Shown one piece after another: positions 8,140-15,818 of a DNA stretch of 64,000 bases. Every line of letters starts with the position of its first letter. The first letter of the stretch is position 1. The notes beneath the pieces were generated by a model that saw only the letters and a list, made by a program, of their open reading frames with translations, did not search any database and was not told where the DNA came from. Made by a program: the position numbers and the translations under genes. This DNA comes from Pontimonas salivibrio (GTDB lineage: Bacteria; Actinomycetota; Actinomycetes; Actinomycetales; Microbacteriaceae). Location: positions 1,116,001-1,180,000 of the forward strand of contig NZ_CP026923.1 of the NCBI RefSeq assembly GCF_002950575.1. The letters are read 5' to 3'.

Positions 8140-8191
8140 AAAAGTCCCGGAAGGGGCACAGCGGGAGAACAAGCTCCGCCCCTGCCGGACT
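8140..8191 (-). terminator. Terminator or attenuator hairpin between deoR and EIIC
   Basis: On the minus strand AGTCCGGCAGGGGC pairs with GCCCCTTCCGGGACT around a roughly 20-base loop, followed by TTTT. It lies 38 bases before the EIIC start, so it could end the deoR transcript or attenuate entry into the PTS operon. Confidence 0.55.
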
Positions 8192-8197
8192 TTCAGT

Positions 8198-8226
8198 GTT
8201 TCCGTCGCCATCGGTGGCGACGAAAC
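8198..8226 (-). other. Second stem-loop after deoR
   Basis: A 12-pair stem with a single bulge (GTTTCGTCGCCA with TGGCGACGGAAAC) and a CCGA loop, without a T-run. It lies just after the deoR stop and directly before the attenuator-like hairpin. It may protect the deoR transcript's 3' end or be part of a two-hairpin switch. Confidence 0.4.
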
Positions 8227-8240
8227 TTGTGTGTGCGCTC

Positions 8241-8999
8241 TCATGCGAGAACTACTTCGGTGCCTTCAGCGTTCAGTCGTTCGACGTAGTCGATGTCGGT
8301 GTCCAAATCGCACACCACACGATCCATATCGCCGGCTTGCCCGAAACTGGCGGGGTAGGTCGATCCAAATTTGCTGTTGTCCACTAAGAGGATGCTTTCC
8401 TCAGCATTGGCGATCATTTTCTTTTTGACGATTGCTTCATCGGTGTCAAAAGCGGTCATCCTTAAGCCCTGGGAGACGCCGTTGGCGCCGATGAAAGCCA
8501 CTACGGCGTTCAGGTCCTCGAGATCTGCTGTGGTGCGGGGCCCAACCGAGCTCAAACTGGTGGGGCGCACTGTCCCTGCCAACATGTGCACTCTCGTCTC
8601 GGAGTCACCGATGCGGTGCACGAGCCGGATGTTGTTGGTGACCACAAGGAGTTTGGGCCGACCGCGAAGGGCTGGTGCGAGAAATTCTGTTGTCGTGCCA
8701 CCATCGACGAAGACGCAGCCTTGCTCGGGAAGATAGCGAGCGGCTGTCTCGGCGATACGACGTTTTGCTTCCGGGTTGAGGTTTTCCCGCTCTGGAATCG
8801 TGTATTCGTGGGTAAAGCGTTCGAGCGCAATTGCCCCGCCGTGTACGCGTCGGAGGACGCCACGTCGCTCGAGGACATCAAGATCGCGACGCACCGTTTC
8901 GGTTGCCACGTTCAACCGGTTGGCCGCATCGGATGCGTCCAAGCGTCCGTCAGTGCGTGTCCAATCGACAATCATCAGGCGACGCTCTTCAGCCAACAT
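8241..8999 (-). CDS. DeoR-family transcriptional repressor of the PTS locus
   Basis: A 252-residue DeoR regulator. The N-terminal winged helix (residues 5-58) contains SDAANRLNVATETVRRDLDVLERRGVL and the family signature RRVHGGA. The C-terminal effector domain has FVDGGTTTEFLAPAL and GANGVS motifs typical of sugar-phosphate-sensing members. It lies between the EII genes and the kinase gene, both likely targets. An AAGGA site 10 bases before the ATG supports this start. The region upstream of it has repeated GTG-T-run-GTG motifs that could be its operator. Confidence 0.93.
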   Translation of the reverse strand: MLAEERRLMIVDWTRTDGRLDASDAANRLNVATETVRRDLDVLERRGVLRRVHGGAIALERFTHEYTIPERENLNPEAKRRIAETAARYLPEQGCVFVDGGTTTEFLAPALRGRPKLLVVTNNIRLVHRIGDSETRVHMLAGTVRPTSLSSVGPRTTADLEDLNAVVAFIGANGVSQGLRMTAFDTDEAIVKKKMIANAEESILLVDNSKFGSTYPASFGQAGDMDRVVCDLDTDIDYVERLNAEGTEVVLA

Positions 9000-9047
9000 C
9001 TTTGTTGAGTCCTTACTGTGCGGGGTCCGCGAATTCCATAGAAGCTA

Positions 9048-9091
9048 ACACAAAACCACAGAAAACAACACTTGATTCCACAAAAAAACAC
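9048..9091 (-). repeat. Tandem GTG-T-rich-TGTG repeats upstream of deoR (possible operator)
   Basis: Three related units occur on the minus strand at 9049-9059, 9057-9069 and 9079-9091, each of the form GTG or GTTG, a T-rich run, then GTG. DeoR proteins often bind tandem direct repeats. The last unit overlaps the T-run of the kinase terminator. Function is inferred. Confidence 0.35.
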
Positions 9092-9110
9092 CGCCGGGCC
9101 CAACGGTGCG
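9082..9110 (-). terminator. Rho-independent terminator of the kinase gene
   Basis: On the minus strand CACCGTTGGG pairs with CCCGGCGGTG (with two G-T pairs), followed by seven T residues. It starts 6 bases after the PfkB kinase stop and separates that gene from deoR. Confidence 0.75.
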
Positions 9111-9115
9111 AAAAA

Positions 9116-10078
9116 CTAGTCCGAAGAAACGGGCTGATCAGCGTCTATGTCAGCGCGGACAGAAACCCTCGGAAGGGGCTGAAGTGTCTCGAGTTGAGAC
9201 CCAGGCTGCGTCACCTTGAGGGCACCCCACGCCGCCGCAGACGCCACCGAATCGGCCAGCGAGTAGCGACCTGAGAGCACCGCGTGGAAAAAACCCGCCA
9301 CACTGGCATCGCCGGCACCAATGGTGTTCACCACCGCGACACGTTCGCTCTCGGCCCAGACCACTTCGTCCGCTTGGACACCCAAGAAACCTTGCTCGCC
9401 CAAACTCACCAGCACGGTTGACACACCCCAGGCAAGGACTTCTTTGGCTGCGTCCACAACATCACCCAACGTCAACAGAGCCCGACCGACACACCCAGAG
9501 AGCTCACTGACGTTGGGCTTGATCAAGTCGACCCGCCCCGACCGAGCCAAAGCGTTCAGGGCCTCCCCCGATGTGTCGACCGCAACGCGATGTGTCGGGC
9601 CCAGTGTGTCGATGAGTTCCACCAACCGGCTCTCCAAGGCTTCACCCGAAGTGGGAATCGTTCCAGAGACCAACACCCAGGATTCTTCTGCCAACAACCC
9701 AAGCTCGGCAGTCTTTTTCGCCAGGGCGGACCATTCGACCGCGGACAGTGGCGACGCGGCTTGATTGATTTTGGTCGTCCTCCCACCGGTTTCCACCACT
9801 GTGACATTTGTGCGCAGCTGCCCTTCAATCAAAACGGGCACAAGGGCTACTTCCACGCTCACGCTCGCCTGGTCGCTGTGGGACAGCGGAACTACTGCCG
9901 GAGCGGCAATACCGGCGAGCGCCAATGCCTTCGACACGTTGACGCCTTTACCCGCGAACTCCCGGGAGGTGCTCTGAGCGCGGTGCACCACGCCGGGTTC
10001 CAAGGTGTTCAGCGAATAGGTGATGTCCCACGACGGCGCGGGCGTGAGTGTGACCAAACGAGGGAGGCTCGGATTCAT
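9116..10078 (-). CDS. PfkB-family sugar-phosphate kinase (1-phosphofructokinase / tagatose-6-phosphate kinase type)
   Basis: A 320-residue PfkB kinase that phosphorylates a ketohexose phosphate to the bisphosphate. The N-terminal signature is LTPAPSWDITY and EFAGKGVNVSKAL, as in FruK and LacC; the C-terminal catalytic motif is NTIGAGDASVAGF. The ATG at 10078 is preceded by TACGCT 7 bases upstream and gives the best family alignment; earlier in-frame starts up to 10135 exist. Transcribed towards deoR but separated from it by a terminator. It may act after the PTS dehydrogenase, or on fructose 1-phosphate; no fructose EII is visible here. Confidence 0.87.
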   Translation of the reverse strand: MNPSLPRLVTLTPAPSWDITYSLNTLEPGVVHRAQSTSREFAGKGVNVSKALALAGIAAPAVVPLSHSDQASVSVEVALVPVLIEGQLRTNVTVVETGGRTTKINQAASPLSAVEWSALAKKTAELGLLAEESWVLVSGTIPTSGEALESRLVELIDTLGPTHRVAVDTSGEALNALARSGRVDLIKPNVSELSGCVGRALLTLGDVVDAAKEVLAWGVSTVLVSLGEQGFLGVQADEVVWAESERVAVVNTIGAGDASVAGFFHAVLSGRYSLADSVASAAAWGALKVTQPGSQLETLQPLPRVSVRADIDADQPVSSD

Positions 10079-10085
10079 GGCGCCC

Positions 10086-10091
10086 AGCGTA
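10086..10091 (-). promoter_or_regulatory. Leaderless -10 box of the PfkB kinase gene
   Basis: Minus-strand TACGCT lies 7 bases before the ATG at 10078 and decides that start over the upstream in-frame candidates. Confidence 0.5.
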
Positions 10092-10142
10092 CTCATACCC
10101 ATAGTCGGTGCCCGAGGGCGGGTGTTTTCACACACCGTCGCC

Positions 10143-10148
10143 TACTCT
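10143..10148 (+). promoter_or_regulatory. Leaderless -10 box of the small membrane protein gene at 10155
   Basis: TACTCT lies 6 bases before the GTG at 10155. Confidence 0.5.
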
Positions 10149-10154
10149 GGGCTT

Positions 10155-10358
10155 GTGCGCAATCGAATCCTGGTCTTTGGCTACTTGATGGTGTTTTTCG
10201 TGGTGGTCCAAACCCGGGACGCTCTGCCCGAAAACGATTGGGTGATCGCACTTGTTGCGACTGCGTTGTTGACGTTGGGCCTCATTTTGTGGGTGTATGT
10301 GGCGAGGCATCCGCCACACCCTCCAACCAATGAAGAGACTCCACACCAGGGTGATTAA
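10155..10358 (+). CDS. Small two-helix membrane protein
   Basis: A 67-residue protein from a GTG start, beginning VRNRILVFGYLMVFF. Two hydrophobic segments (about residues 5-17 and 28-47) are linked by the polar stretch QTRDALPENDW, and the C-terminal tail is proline-rich (RHPPHPPTNEETPHQGD). The start is chosen because TACTCT lies 6 bases upstream; the longer frame reads through the divergent promoter region. Family not recognised. It is divergent from the PfkB kinase and 34 bases before the FAD oxidase gene. Confidence 0.6.
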   Translation: MRNRILVFGYLMVFFVVVQTRDALPENDWVIALVATALLTLGLILWVYVARHPPHPPTNEETPHQGD

Positions 10359-10380
10359 GCACCACACTCCGTGCGGCCGG

Positions 10381-10386
10381 TAATCT
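10381..10386 (+). promoter_or_regulatory. Leaderless -10 box of the FAD oxidase gene
   Basis: TAATCT lies 6 bases before the ATG at 10393, which supports that ATG over the GTG at 10390. Confidence 0.5.
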
Positions 10387-10392
10387 GAAGTG

Positions 10393-11760
10393 ATGACCCC
10401 ACCCGATGTGTTGGAAGCCTTTGTAGGCCTTGACGGTGTGGTCATAGATACCTCCCCCTTAGCCGTCGAATCAGCCAGGGCAGACAAGTCTGGGCATCGA
10501 AGCAACTCGGCCCCGCTTGCGGTTGCATACGCCACCACTGTGGAGGGCGTGCAAGAGCTCATGCGTCTGGCCACCGCCCACCAGATTCCCGTGGTCACCC
10601 GTGGTGGTGGCAGCGGACTAGCGGGTGGCGCGATCGGGCAAGACGGTGAGATTGTGCTGTCACTTGAGCGAATGAATCAGATTTTGGAGATTTCGGTGGA
10701 GGACCGCCTGGCCAGGGTCCAAGCAGGGGTGATTAACAGCGATCTTCTCGCGGCTGCCGGCGAGCATGGCTTGTGGTTTGCCCCCGATCCGGCAAGTAGG
10801 CAGTGGTCCACCGTCGGCGGAAACATTGCCACCAATGCGGGTGGCCTGTTGTGCGCAAAATACGGGGTGACCAGGGAGTCGGTGTTGGAGCTGAGCGTCG
10901 TTCTCGCCGATGGTCGACTCATTACGACCGGGCATCGAAGCGTCAAAGGCGTGACTGGTTTTGACCTCACCGGTTTGTTTATCGGGTCAGAGGGTTTACT
11001 GGGGGTGATTGTGGAGGCAACGGTCAAACTCTTACCCATTTCCCCCCACCCGGTGTGGACCTTGGCCGCGCGCTTTGGCGACATTGGGGGCGCCACCACG
11101 GCCTGCCAATCGATCACCGGTGCCGGCCACACCCCAGCGATTATGGAACTCGTTGATTCGATTTCGCTTCATCACATCCACAACTATTTGGACCTTCCCA
11201 CTCCCCCTGACGCTGAGGTGTTACTGATCGCCCAAGCTGACGGATCTGATGCGAATGAACAGATCGCCATATTTGCAGGGCTGTGTGAAGTAGCTGGCGG
11301 TTCGGTCGTGACCAGCGCCGAGGGACCTGACGCAGATGCACTCTTGCATCTGCGTCGCTCAATGCATCCCGCAATGGAACGCCTCGGTCAGGTGTTAATC
11401 GAAGACGTCTCCGTCCCCCGCTCACAGCTGGGCGCGATGTTTGAGGAGATCCGGAAGATTGAGCGGGAGCGGGCAGTGTTAATTCCCACCGTGGCGCACG
11501 CCGCGGATGGCAATTTGCACCCCAATTTCATTGTGGACGGCGACGAAGTCCCGGACCATATTTGGGATGCCGCCGATGAACTCTTCCGGCGAGCAATCGC
11601 CCTGGGTGGCACATTGACCGGTGAACACGGTGTGGGTTTATTGAAACGACGTTGGCTGGTCGACGAATTGGGTGATGACCAGTGGCAACTGCAACGGGAT
11701 ATCAAGTCGCTGTTTGACCCGCAGGGCATCTTGAACCCTGGAAAAGTCTTCACCCACTAA
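10393..11760 (+). CDS. glcD: FAD-linked oxidase, glycolate/D-lactate dehydrogenase type
   Basis: A 455-residue flavoprotein of the GlcD/D-lactate dehydrogenase family, which oxidises a 2-hydroxy acid to the 2-oxo acid. The N-terminal FAD-binding-4 domain has VVTRGGGSGLAGGAIG and STVGGNIATNAGGL with KYGVTRESVLELSVVLADGR; the C-terminal oxidase domain ends with the conserved GTLTGEHGVGLLKRRWL and FDPQGILNPGKVF. No glcE or glcF subunits are nearby, so it may act alone as in D-lactate dehydrogenases. Substrate unproven; a lactate dehydrogenase gene 4 kb away makes lactate attractive. Confidence 0.9.
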   Translation: MTPPDVLEAFVGLDGVVIDTSPLAVESARADKSGHRSNSAPLAVAYATTVEGVQELMRLATAHQIPVVTRGGGSGLAGGAIGQDGEIVLSLERMNQILEISVEDRLARVQAGVINSDLLAAAGEHGLWFAPDPASRQWSTVGGNIATNAGGLLCAKYGVTRESVLELSVVLADGRLITTGHRSVKGVTGFDLTGLFIGSEGLLGVIVEATVKLLPISPHPVWTLAARFGDIGGATTACQSITGAGHTPAIMELVDSISLHHIHNYLDLPTPPDAEVLLIAQADGSDANEQIAIFAGLCEVAGGSVVTSAEGPDADALLHLRRSMHPAMERLGQVLIEDVSVPRSQLGAMFEEIRKIERERAVLIPTVAHAADGNLHPNFIVDGDEVPDHIWDAADELFRRAIALGGTLTGEHGVGLLKRRWLVDELGDDQWQLQRDIKSLFDPQGILNPGKVFTH

Positions 11761-11856
11761 CCCCGACTCTTGGTCTTTCCTATGTAAAGCCAAAGTCATT
11801 CCCTTGAATTGGCTAAGGAAAAGCCTTTCGTTGCCGCCAGGCGCCAACCATCGCGG

Positions 11857-11862
11857 TAGCGT
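11857..11862 (+). promoter_or_regulatory. Leaderless -10 box of the ferritin-like lipoprotein gene
   Basis: TAGCGT lies 7 bases before the ATG at 11870. Confidence 0.5.
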
Positions 11863-11869
11863 GCAAAAT

Positions 11870-12550
11870 ATGAGAACACAACGCGCACGTAAAGTCATCC
11901 TCCCCGCCCTGGCCATCGTTGCCAGCGTGACCCTCGGAGGATGCCAAGCCTTAGCACCCACCGCGGAACCCGGCGAACCAGCGGACACCGACACAACCTC
12001 CGTCCCAACGGACACGGATACGGAAACGGAGACTGGCGCCTCAGATAACGCCGAAGGCGACACAGCTCCCTCGCTACCCGATTGGACAATCGGCGCACCA
12101 GAAGCGAATACCGACGCCTATCTGGCATGGGAAGCCCTGATGGGACCCGACGGTGAATATGCGGCTCTCGCCAGCTATCAGGCAGTCCTTGACGAGTTTG
12201 GTCAAGTCGAGCCCTACGCCACCATCAAAGAGGCAGAATCTCGCCACGCTGAAGCCCTTGTGCGCCAATTAGACCGCATGGGCGTCGATACCCCGGGCGA
12301 AAACCCCTACCTCGGACTCATCGCTGCACCCGTCGATCTTGAATCGGCAGCGCAGGCGTGGGCGATTGGCGAAATCGCCAATGTTGAACTCTACGACGAA
12401 CTGATTGAGCAGGCTTCAGACGAGCGCCTCGTGGGTGTTCTTGAGAACCTGCGGAACGCCTCCGCCGATTCTCACCTGCCCGCCTTCGAACTGGCCGCGG
12501 AAAATGGTGGCACTCTCGATCCGGAAGATATCCCCCAGAGAAACCAGTAA
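11870..12550 (+). CDS. Ferritin-like lipoprotein (DUF2202-type)
   Basis: A 226-residue protein with a lipoprotein signal (VASVTLGGC, lipidation Cys26) and a 45-residue Thr/Asp/Glu-rich linker (DTDTETETGAS). The rest is a four-helix ferritin-like domain: EYAALASYQAVLDEFG, then IKEAESRHAEALVRQLDRMG with the E-x-x-H metal motif, and a second half with ELYDELIEQ and ASADSHLPAFE. DUF2202 proteins share this fold; their role is not established, but a metal or oxidant-related function outside the membrane is plausible. Ends at a strong terminator. Confidence 0.82.
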   Translation: MRTQRARKVILPALAIVASVTLGGCQALAPTAEPGEPADTDTTSVPTDTDTETETGASDNAEGDTAPSLPDWTIGAPEANTDAYLAWEALMGPDGEYAALASYQAVLDEFGQVEPYATIKEAESRHAEALVRQLDRMGVDTPGENPYLGLIAAPVDLESAAQAWAIGEIANVELYDELIEQASDERLVGVLENLRNASADSHLPAFELAAENGGTLDPEDIPQRNQ

Positions 12551-12559
12551 CACCGAGGG

Positions 12560-12618
12560 TCCGCCCCAGCGAAGCTCTCCCCTCCACACCCGTGGGGAGC
12601 CGCGCTGGGGCGGATTTT
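12560..12618 (+). terminator. Double-hairpin terminator between convergent genes
   Basis: TCCGCCCCAGCG pairs perfectly with CGCTGGGGCGGA, followed by TTTT on the plus strand. The loop contains a second stem (GCTCTCCCC with GGGGAGC). It ends the ferritin-like lipoprotein gene and faces the end of the kinase-like gene. Confidence 0.85.
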
Positions 12619-12638
12619 CGCCTGTGAGCGCTGGGAAA

Positions 12639-14360
12639 TCATTCCGGTGTTGACGGGTGGGCGAGGGTCACCTTGAGGCGAGTGAACCCCATCACATCGA
12701 CCTGCCGTGACCAGGCCCCAGGGGCCCACTGGTCAAGGCGAGAACTGCCCAAACCTGGCGTGGACAGTCCACCCGTCCGGCCGTTGTTCACCACAGTGAG
12801 AACCGAGTATTCCACCCCGGGTTCAAAAGAAATTTCTACCCAATCTGCACCCCCGTGGCGCACCGCATCGGCAACCGAATCCATCACGATGCCGTGGACC
12901 CTCTCCCGGATGGCGACCGGAATCTTTGTGGTGTGAAGGTTGGAATCGACAGTCACCAACGAGCGCCAATTGGCGAGAAAGGTCTGGATTTCCGACCGAT
13001 TGTCCACTACCTCGGACCCATCATGGTGGTCACGCAGTGCAGCCTGGATACTGCGAATTTCACCCAGTGCACGCTCGGTGTCGCCATCGTCGAGGGCGCG
13101 TTGGAGGGTCAGAATGTGGGCGAGGAAATAGCCTCTCGTTTCAGAATGAAGGCGGCTCGCAACTTTTCTCGCGATCACTAGTAATTCACTTTCCACTCTT
13201 AAGCGCCGAATTGTCGCCTGGTCTAAGTGTCGAGAGAGGGCGCGGGTAACCCGTTGTTGATTTTTGGCCAAAGCCGGGCCAAAGCCGACAAACAACGAGG
13301 TCGCCAGCACACTGACATGCAGCCAGTAAGCAGCAGCAATCTGGTCTGACGACACATTAGGTATCCACCAGAAGCCCAGACCGAGAAGAGCTAAGGCGAC
13401 AATCCCCAGACCCAACACTGCCGGCGCAAAAACATTCGCACGGGCCGAGACCTCATTGACCGACCACACCCCTGCGAGCAGCACAGCCAACCACAACAAC
13501 GTCGCCAGGAGAGCTAAGCCGAGAGGCAAAGTTCTTCCCAGACCGAGTGAGAGCACGAAGACCGCGCCAAACACAACGCTCAAATAGCTCAGTGGGCGAG
13601 ATCCGGCCAAGGTGTAGAAAAATTCTTTGGCACTGCTGGGCGGAACGTCGATTCGGGCGCCCTGCCACGTGCTGTGGCTAATGGAGCGCCAGCCTGCATC
13701 GGCACTCTCCAGTAACTCCTGCAGCTCAGGTTTCATGTCTTCGCCCTGGGCAATACGAGTGGCGAGATCCTGCAGACCTTCAGCCGTTTCCTCGTTAACT
13801 GCGGAAATTTTCTGATCAATGGAACTCATAAAAGCATCGCGAAGCAACGCCACAGCGTCTTCTTGCCGATCAAGCTGTGATTCTGCGGCAACAATCGACT
13901 CGATAAGGGCTTTTCGTCCTTCCCGATAGCGCTCCAGCGATTCCAGCGAATAGGCACTAAAGGTGAAAACCAGCGGCAACAACAACCCTGAAGTCAGCAC
14001 TCGTGACCACAACGGGACATCATTGTCGAGGCCGACAAGATCCAGCCCCCACAGCAAGACCGCCACGCGTGCTTGAGCCACGACAAAAAACAACACCACC
14101 AATTTCCACAGCTCGATGGGTTTCTCTCGGTGCGCCGGTCGCCACACTAGGTGGCCGAAGGCGAAGCCCAGGGCGATGACGCCGTGGCCCGCGAGACCCA
14201 CGAGGGCCACCACGGGTCCCATAGTGAACCAATCCTCCGGTGACACCTCGGTGACCACAAGGCCGAGGACGAAAAACGGCAACGCGGAAATCACCATGTT
14301 CCACGACAGCGCAAATCGGCCACCTACACGAGATTGAACCGTGTCGAAATCAACCCTCAC
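12639..14360 (-). CDS. Histidine-kinase-like membrane protein with degenerate kinase domain
   Basis: A 573-residue protein from a GTG overlapping the response regulator stop by 11 bases. Order: four hydrophobic helices (about 16-140), a charged coiled-coil segment (about 141-240) with the EAESQLDRQEDAVALL pattern, three or four further membrane helices (about 255-375), then a cytoplasmic part resembling DHp plus HATPase. The DHp-like helix has RLHSETRGYFLAH in place of the usual ELHD. The ATPase-like part has DAVRHGGAD for the N-box, VVNNGRTGG for G1 and GLGSSRL for G2. It is the likely partner of the adjacent LuxR-type regulator, but key residues deviate, so kinase activity is doubtful. Confidence 0.7.
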   Translation of the reverse strand: MRVDFDTVQSRVGGRFALSWNMVISALPFFVLGLVVTEVSPEDWFTMGPVVALVGLAGHGVIALGFAFGHLVWRPAHREKPIELWKLVVLFFVVAQARVAVLLWGLDLVGLDNDVPLWSRVLTSGLLLPLVFTFSAYSLESLERYREGRKALIESIVAAESQLDRQEDAVALLRDAFMSSIDQKISAVNEETAEGLQDLATRIAQGEDMKPELQELLESADAGWRSISHSTWQGARIDVPPSSAKEFFYTLAGSRPLSYLSVVFGAVFVLSLGLGRTLPLGLALLATLLWLAVLLAGVWSVNEVSARANVFAPAVLGLGIVALALLGLGFWWIPNVSSDQIAAAYWLHVSVLATSLFVGFGPALAKNQQRVTRALSRHLDQATIRRLRVESELLVIARKVASRLHSETRGYFLAHILTLQRALDDGDTERALGEIRSIQAALRDHHDGSEVVDNRSEIQTFLANWRSLVTVDSNLHTTKIPVAIRERVHGIVMDSVADAVRHGGADWVEISFEPGVEYSVLTVVNNGRTGGLSTPGLGSSRLDQWAPGAWSRQVDVMGFTRLKVTLAHPSTPE

Positions 14361-15021
14361 GCTGGTAGCCGACCATGTCGTAATAGCGCTGAGTGAGCCC
14401 CACCCTGAGGTTTGTGCCCTCGGAGTGAACAACCCCCAGTCGTTTGGCGAGGCGATTCACGGATTTGGCGACGGAATCTTCCGTCAGGCTCAGCGTGGTC
14501 GCAATGGCATGGTTAGACAGGCCCTGCGCAACGAGGCGCAGCAGCCCCGCTTGGGCAGTCGTCAAAACGAAAGGCGACGAGGACTGCGCTGTGGTGGCTC
14601 CCTGCGCACACTCTTTTGCCTCGGTGACGGCATTGATCAGATCTTCAACACTGTCGATACGTTGCTTTACCAAGTACACGATGCGCCGGGGCAGCTCCTG
14701 AAGTTCTGGAATGAACAATCTGGGATCTTCGTAGGCGGTGAGGACGACCAACCCCATCCTTGGATGGCTGGCCCGAAAAGCCGCTGCAAGGTCTAACCCG
14801 CTTGGACCCGGGCCCAAATCCAAATCCACCACTGCAACGTCAGGTGAGTGTTCATTGACGCTCTGAACCGCACCCGCAACAGAGTGGGCAACGGCCAAAA
14901 CGGTGATGTCTCGAGCTCTCAGTGAATCGGCGATGCCCATTGCGGTCAGGCGGTGATCGTCAACGACCACCACCGACAGCGGGCGATCCTTCGTGCCTGT
15001 GTCTTCGGTCTCTGCGCCCAC
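14350..15021 (-). CDS. LuxR/NarL-type response regulator
   Basis: A 223-residue two-domain regulator. The receiver domain shows SVVVVDDHRLTAMGIA (acidic pair), phospho-acceptor Asp in VAVVDLDLGPGPSGLDL and the conserved lysine in IVYLVKQR. The C-terminal HTH has LVAQGLSNHAIATTLSLTEDSVAKSVNRLAKRLGV. Start chosen at the GTG at 15021, with CATACT 7 bases before it. Its stop overlaps the kinase-like gene, so the pair is co-translated. Targets unknown; it may control its own divergent promoter region. Confidence 0.9.
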   Translation of the reverse strand: MGAETEDTGTKDRPLSVVVVDDHRLTAMGIADSLRARDITVLAVAHSVAGAVQSVNEHSPDVAVVDLDLGPGPSGLDLAAAFRASHPRMGLVVLTAYEDPRLFIPELQELPRRIVYLVKQRIDSVEDLINAVTEAKECAQGATTAQSSSPFVLTTAQAGLLRLVAQGLSNHAIATTLSLTEDSVAKSVNRLAKRLGVVHSEGTNLRVGLTQRYYDMVGYQREG

Positions 15022-15028
15022 ACCAATA

Positions 15029-15034
15029 AGTATG
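15029..15034 (-). promoter_or_regulatory. Leaderless -10 box of the response regulator gene
   Basis: Minus-strand CATACT lies 7 bases before the GTG at 15021 and rejects the 30-codon longer frame. Confidence 0.45.
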
Positions 15035-15192
15035 CAGGGGGCCCAGCCAAAGAACGGGATTGAATGGCGTCCTGGGGTGGTCGCACCCAGAGCACCCTTC
15101 CGCTCGAGCAATCAGATGGAGCGCACCGGTGCGGTGGAGCTTTAAACTCGCAGTGCACACATCACCCGAACACAGAGCAATCGAGGTACACC

Positions 15193-15417
15193 GTGAGCGA
15201 TTCCCCCAACGGGCCCGCCGAGGAAGACGATGCTCGAACCACACGTCGGCGGAGACTAGGCCGTATTCGCTGGGGCTGGACTTCGGGCCACATTGTGCTC
15301 GCCCTCGTCGCCATCTGGTCGTTCACCTCGGATGTGTGGGAAGCGTTCATCACCTTGTTCTTAGCCAGCGCGTTGCTTCAACTGTTGTGGATGAAACGTC
15401 ACCTGTCTGAGCTGTAG
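15193..15417 (+). CDS. Small membrane protein divergent from the two-component system
   Basis: A 74-residue protein from a GTG with GAGG 6 bases upstream. The N-terminal 25 residues are charged (SDSPNGPAEEDDARTTRRRR). Two hydrophobic segments follow (about 31-45 and 49-65, ending LQLLWMKRHL). The 171 bases separating it from the response regulator hold a divergent promoter region. Family not recognised; a target or sensor partner of the two-component pair is possible. Confidence 0.55.
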   Translation: MSDSPNGPAEEDDARTTRRRRLGRIRWGWTSGHIVLALVAIWSFTSDVWEAFITLFLASALLQLLWMKRHLSEL

Positions 15418-15513
15418 TGACTATGAGCGGTAGTGACTCTGAGCTGTAGAGAACACCGTGCGGGGCGAGAGGCACGCAGCAGGGCGGGCACACTCACCCC
15501 ACACGGCAATCAT

Positions 15514-15690
15514 CTACTGAGGGAGACCCTCGAGGTTAGCCACAAGAAAGCCCACTCCGGTGAAGAACAGAAACAGCCCCCCGGAAACACTGAGAAGAAA
15601 AATTCCCAGCCCTACCGGTGAACCCCAACCGTGCCAGCGCTCTTGATAGTCAAAAGCCCGGCGGGCATCATTTGCGTCTTTTTCTTTCAT
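15514..15690 (-). CDS. Small membrane protein
   Basis: A 58-residue protein starting MKEKDANDARRAFDYQERW, with a hydrophobic C-terminal half of one or two helices (about 24-53). The ATG at 15690 follows AAAGGA with 8 bases spacing; an ATG three codons earlier sits too close to that site. Not recognised; likely membrane-bound with a cytoplasmic N-terminus. It lies alone, convergent with the gene at 15193 and downstream of the lactate dehydrogenase gene. Confidence 0.6.
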   Translation of the reverse strand: MKEKDANDARRAFDYQERWHGWGSPVGLGIFLLSVSGGLFLFFTGVGFLVANLEGLPQ

Positions 15691-15818
15691 TAGTCCCATC
15701 CTTTATGTCATCAATGTGGATGGACCACCATGAACACCAACACCATGTCCACGACCAATTTAGCAAGACTTTGTGCAGGAGTAGAGGATGTTTACCCCCG
15801 CTTGACTGGGGTGGCCTA

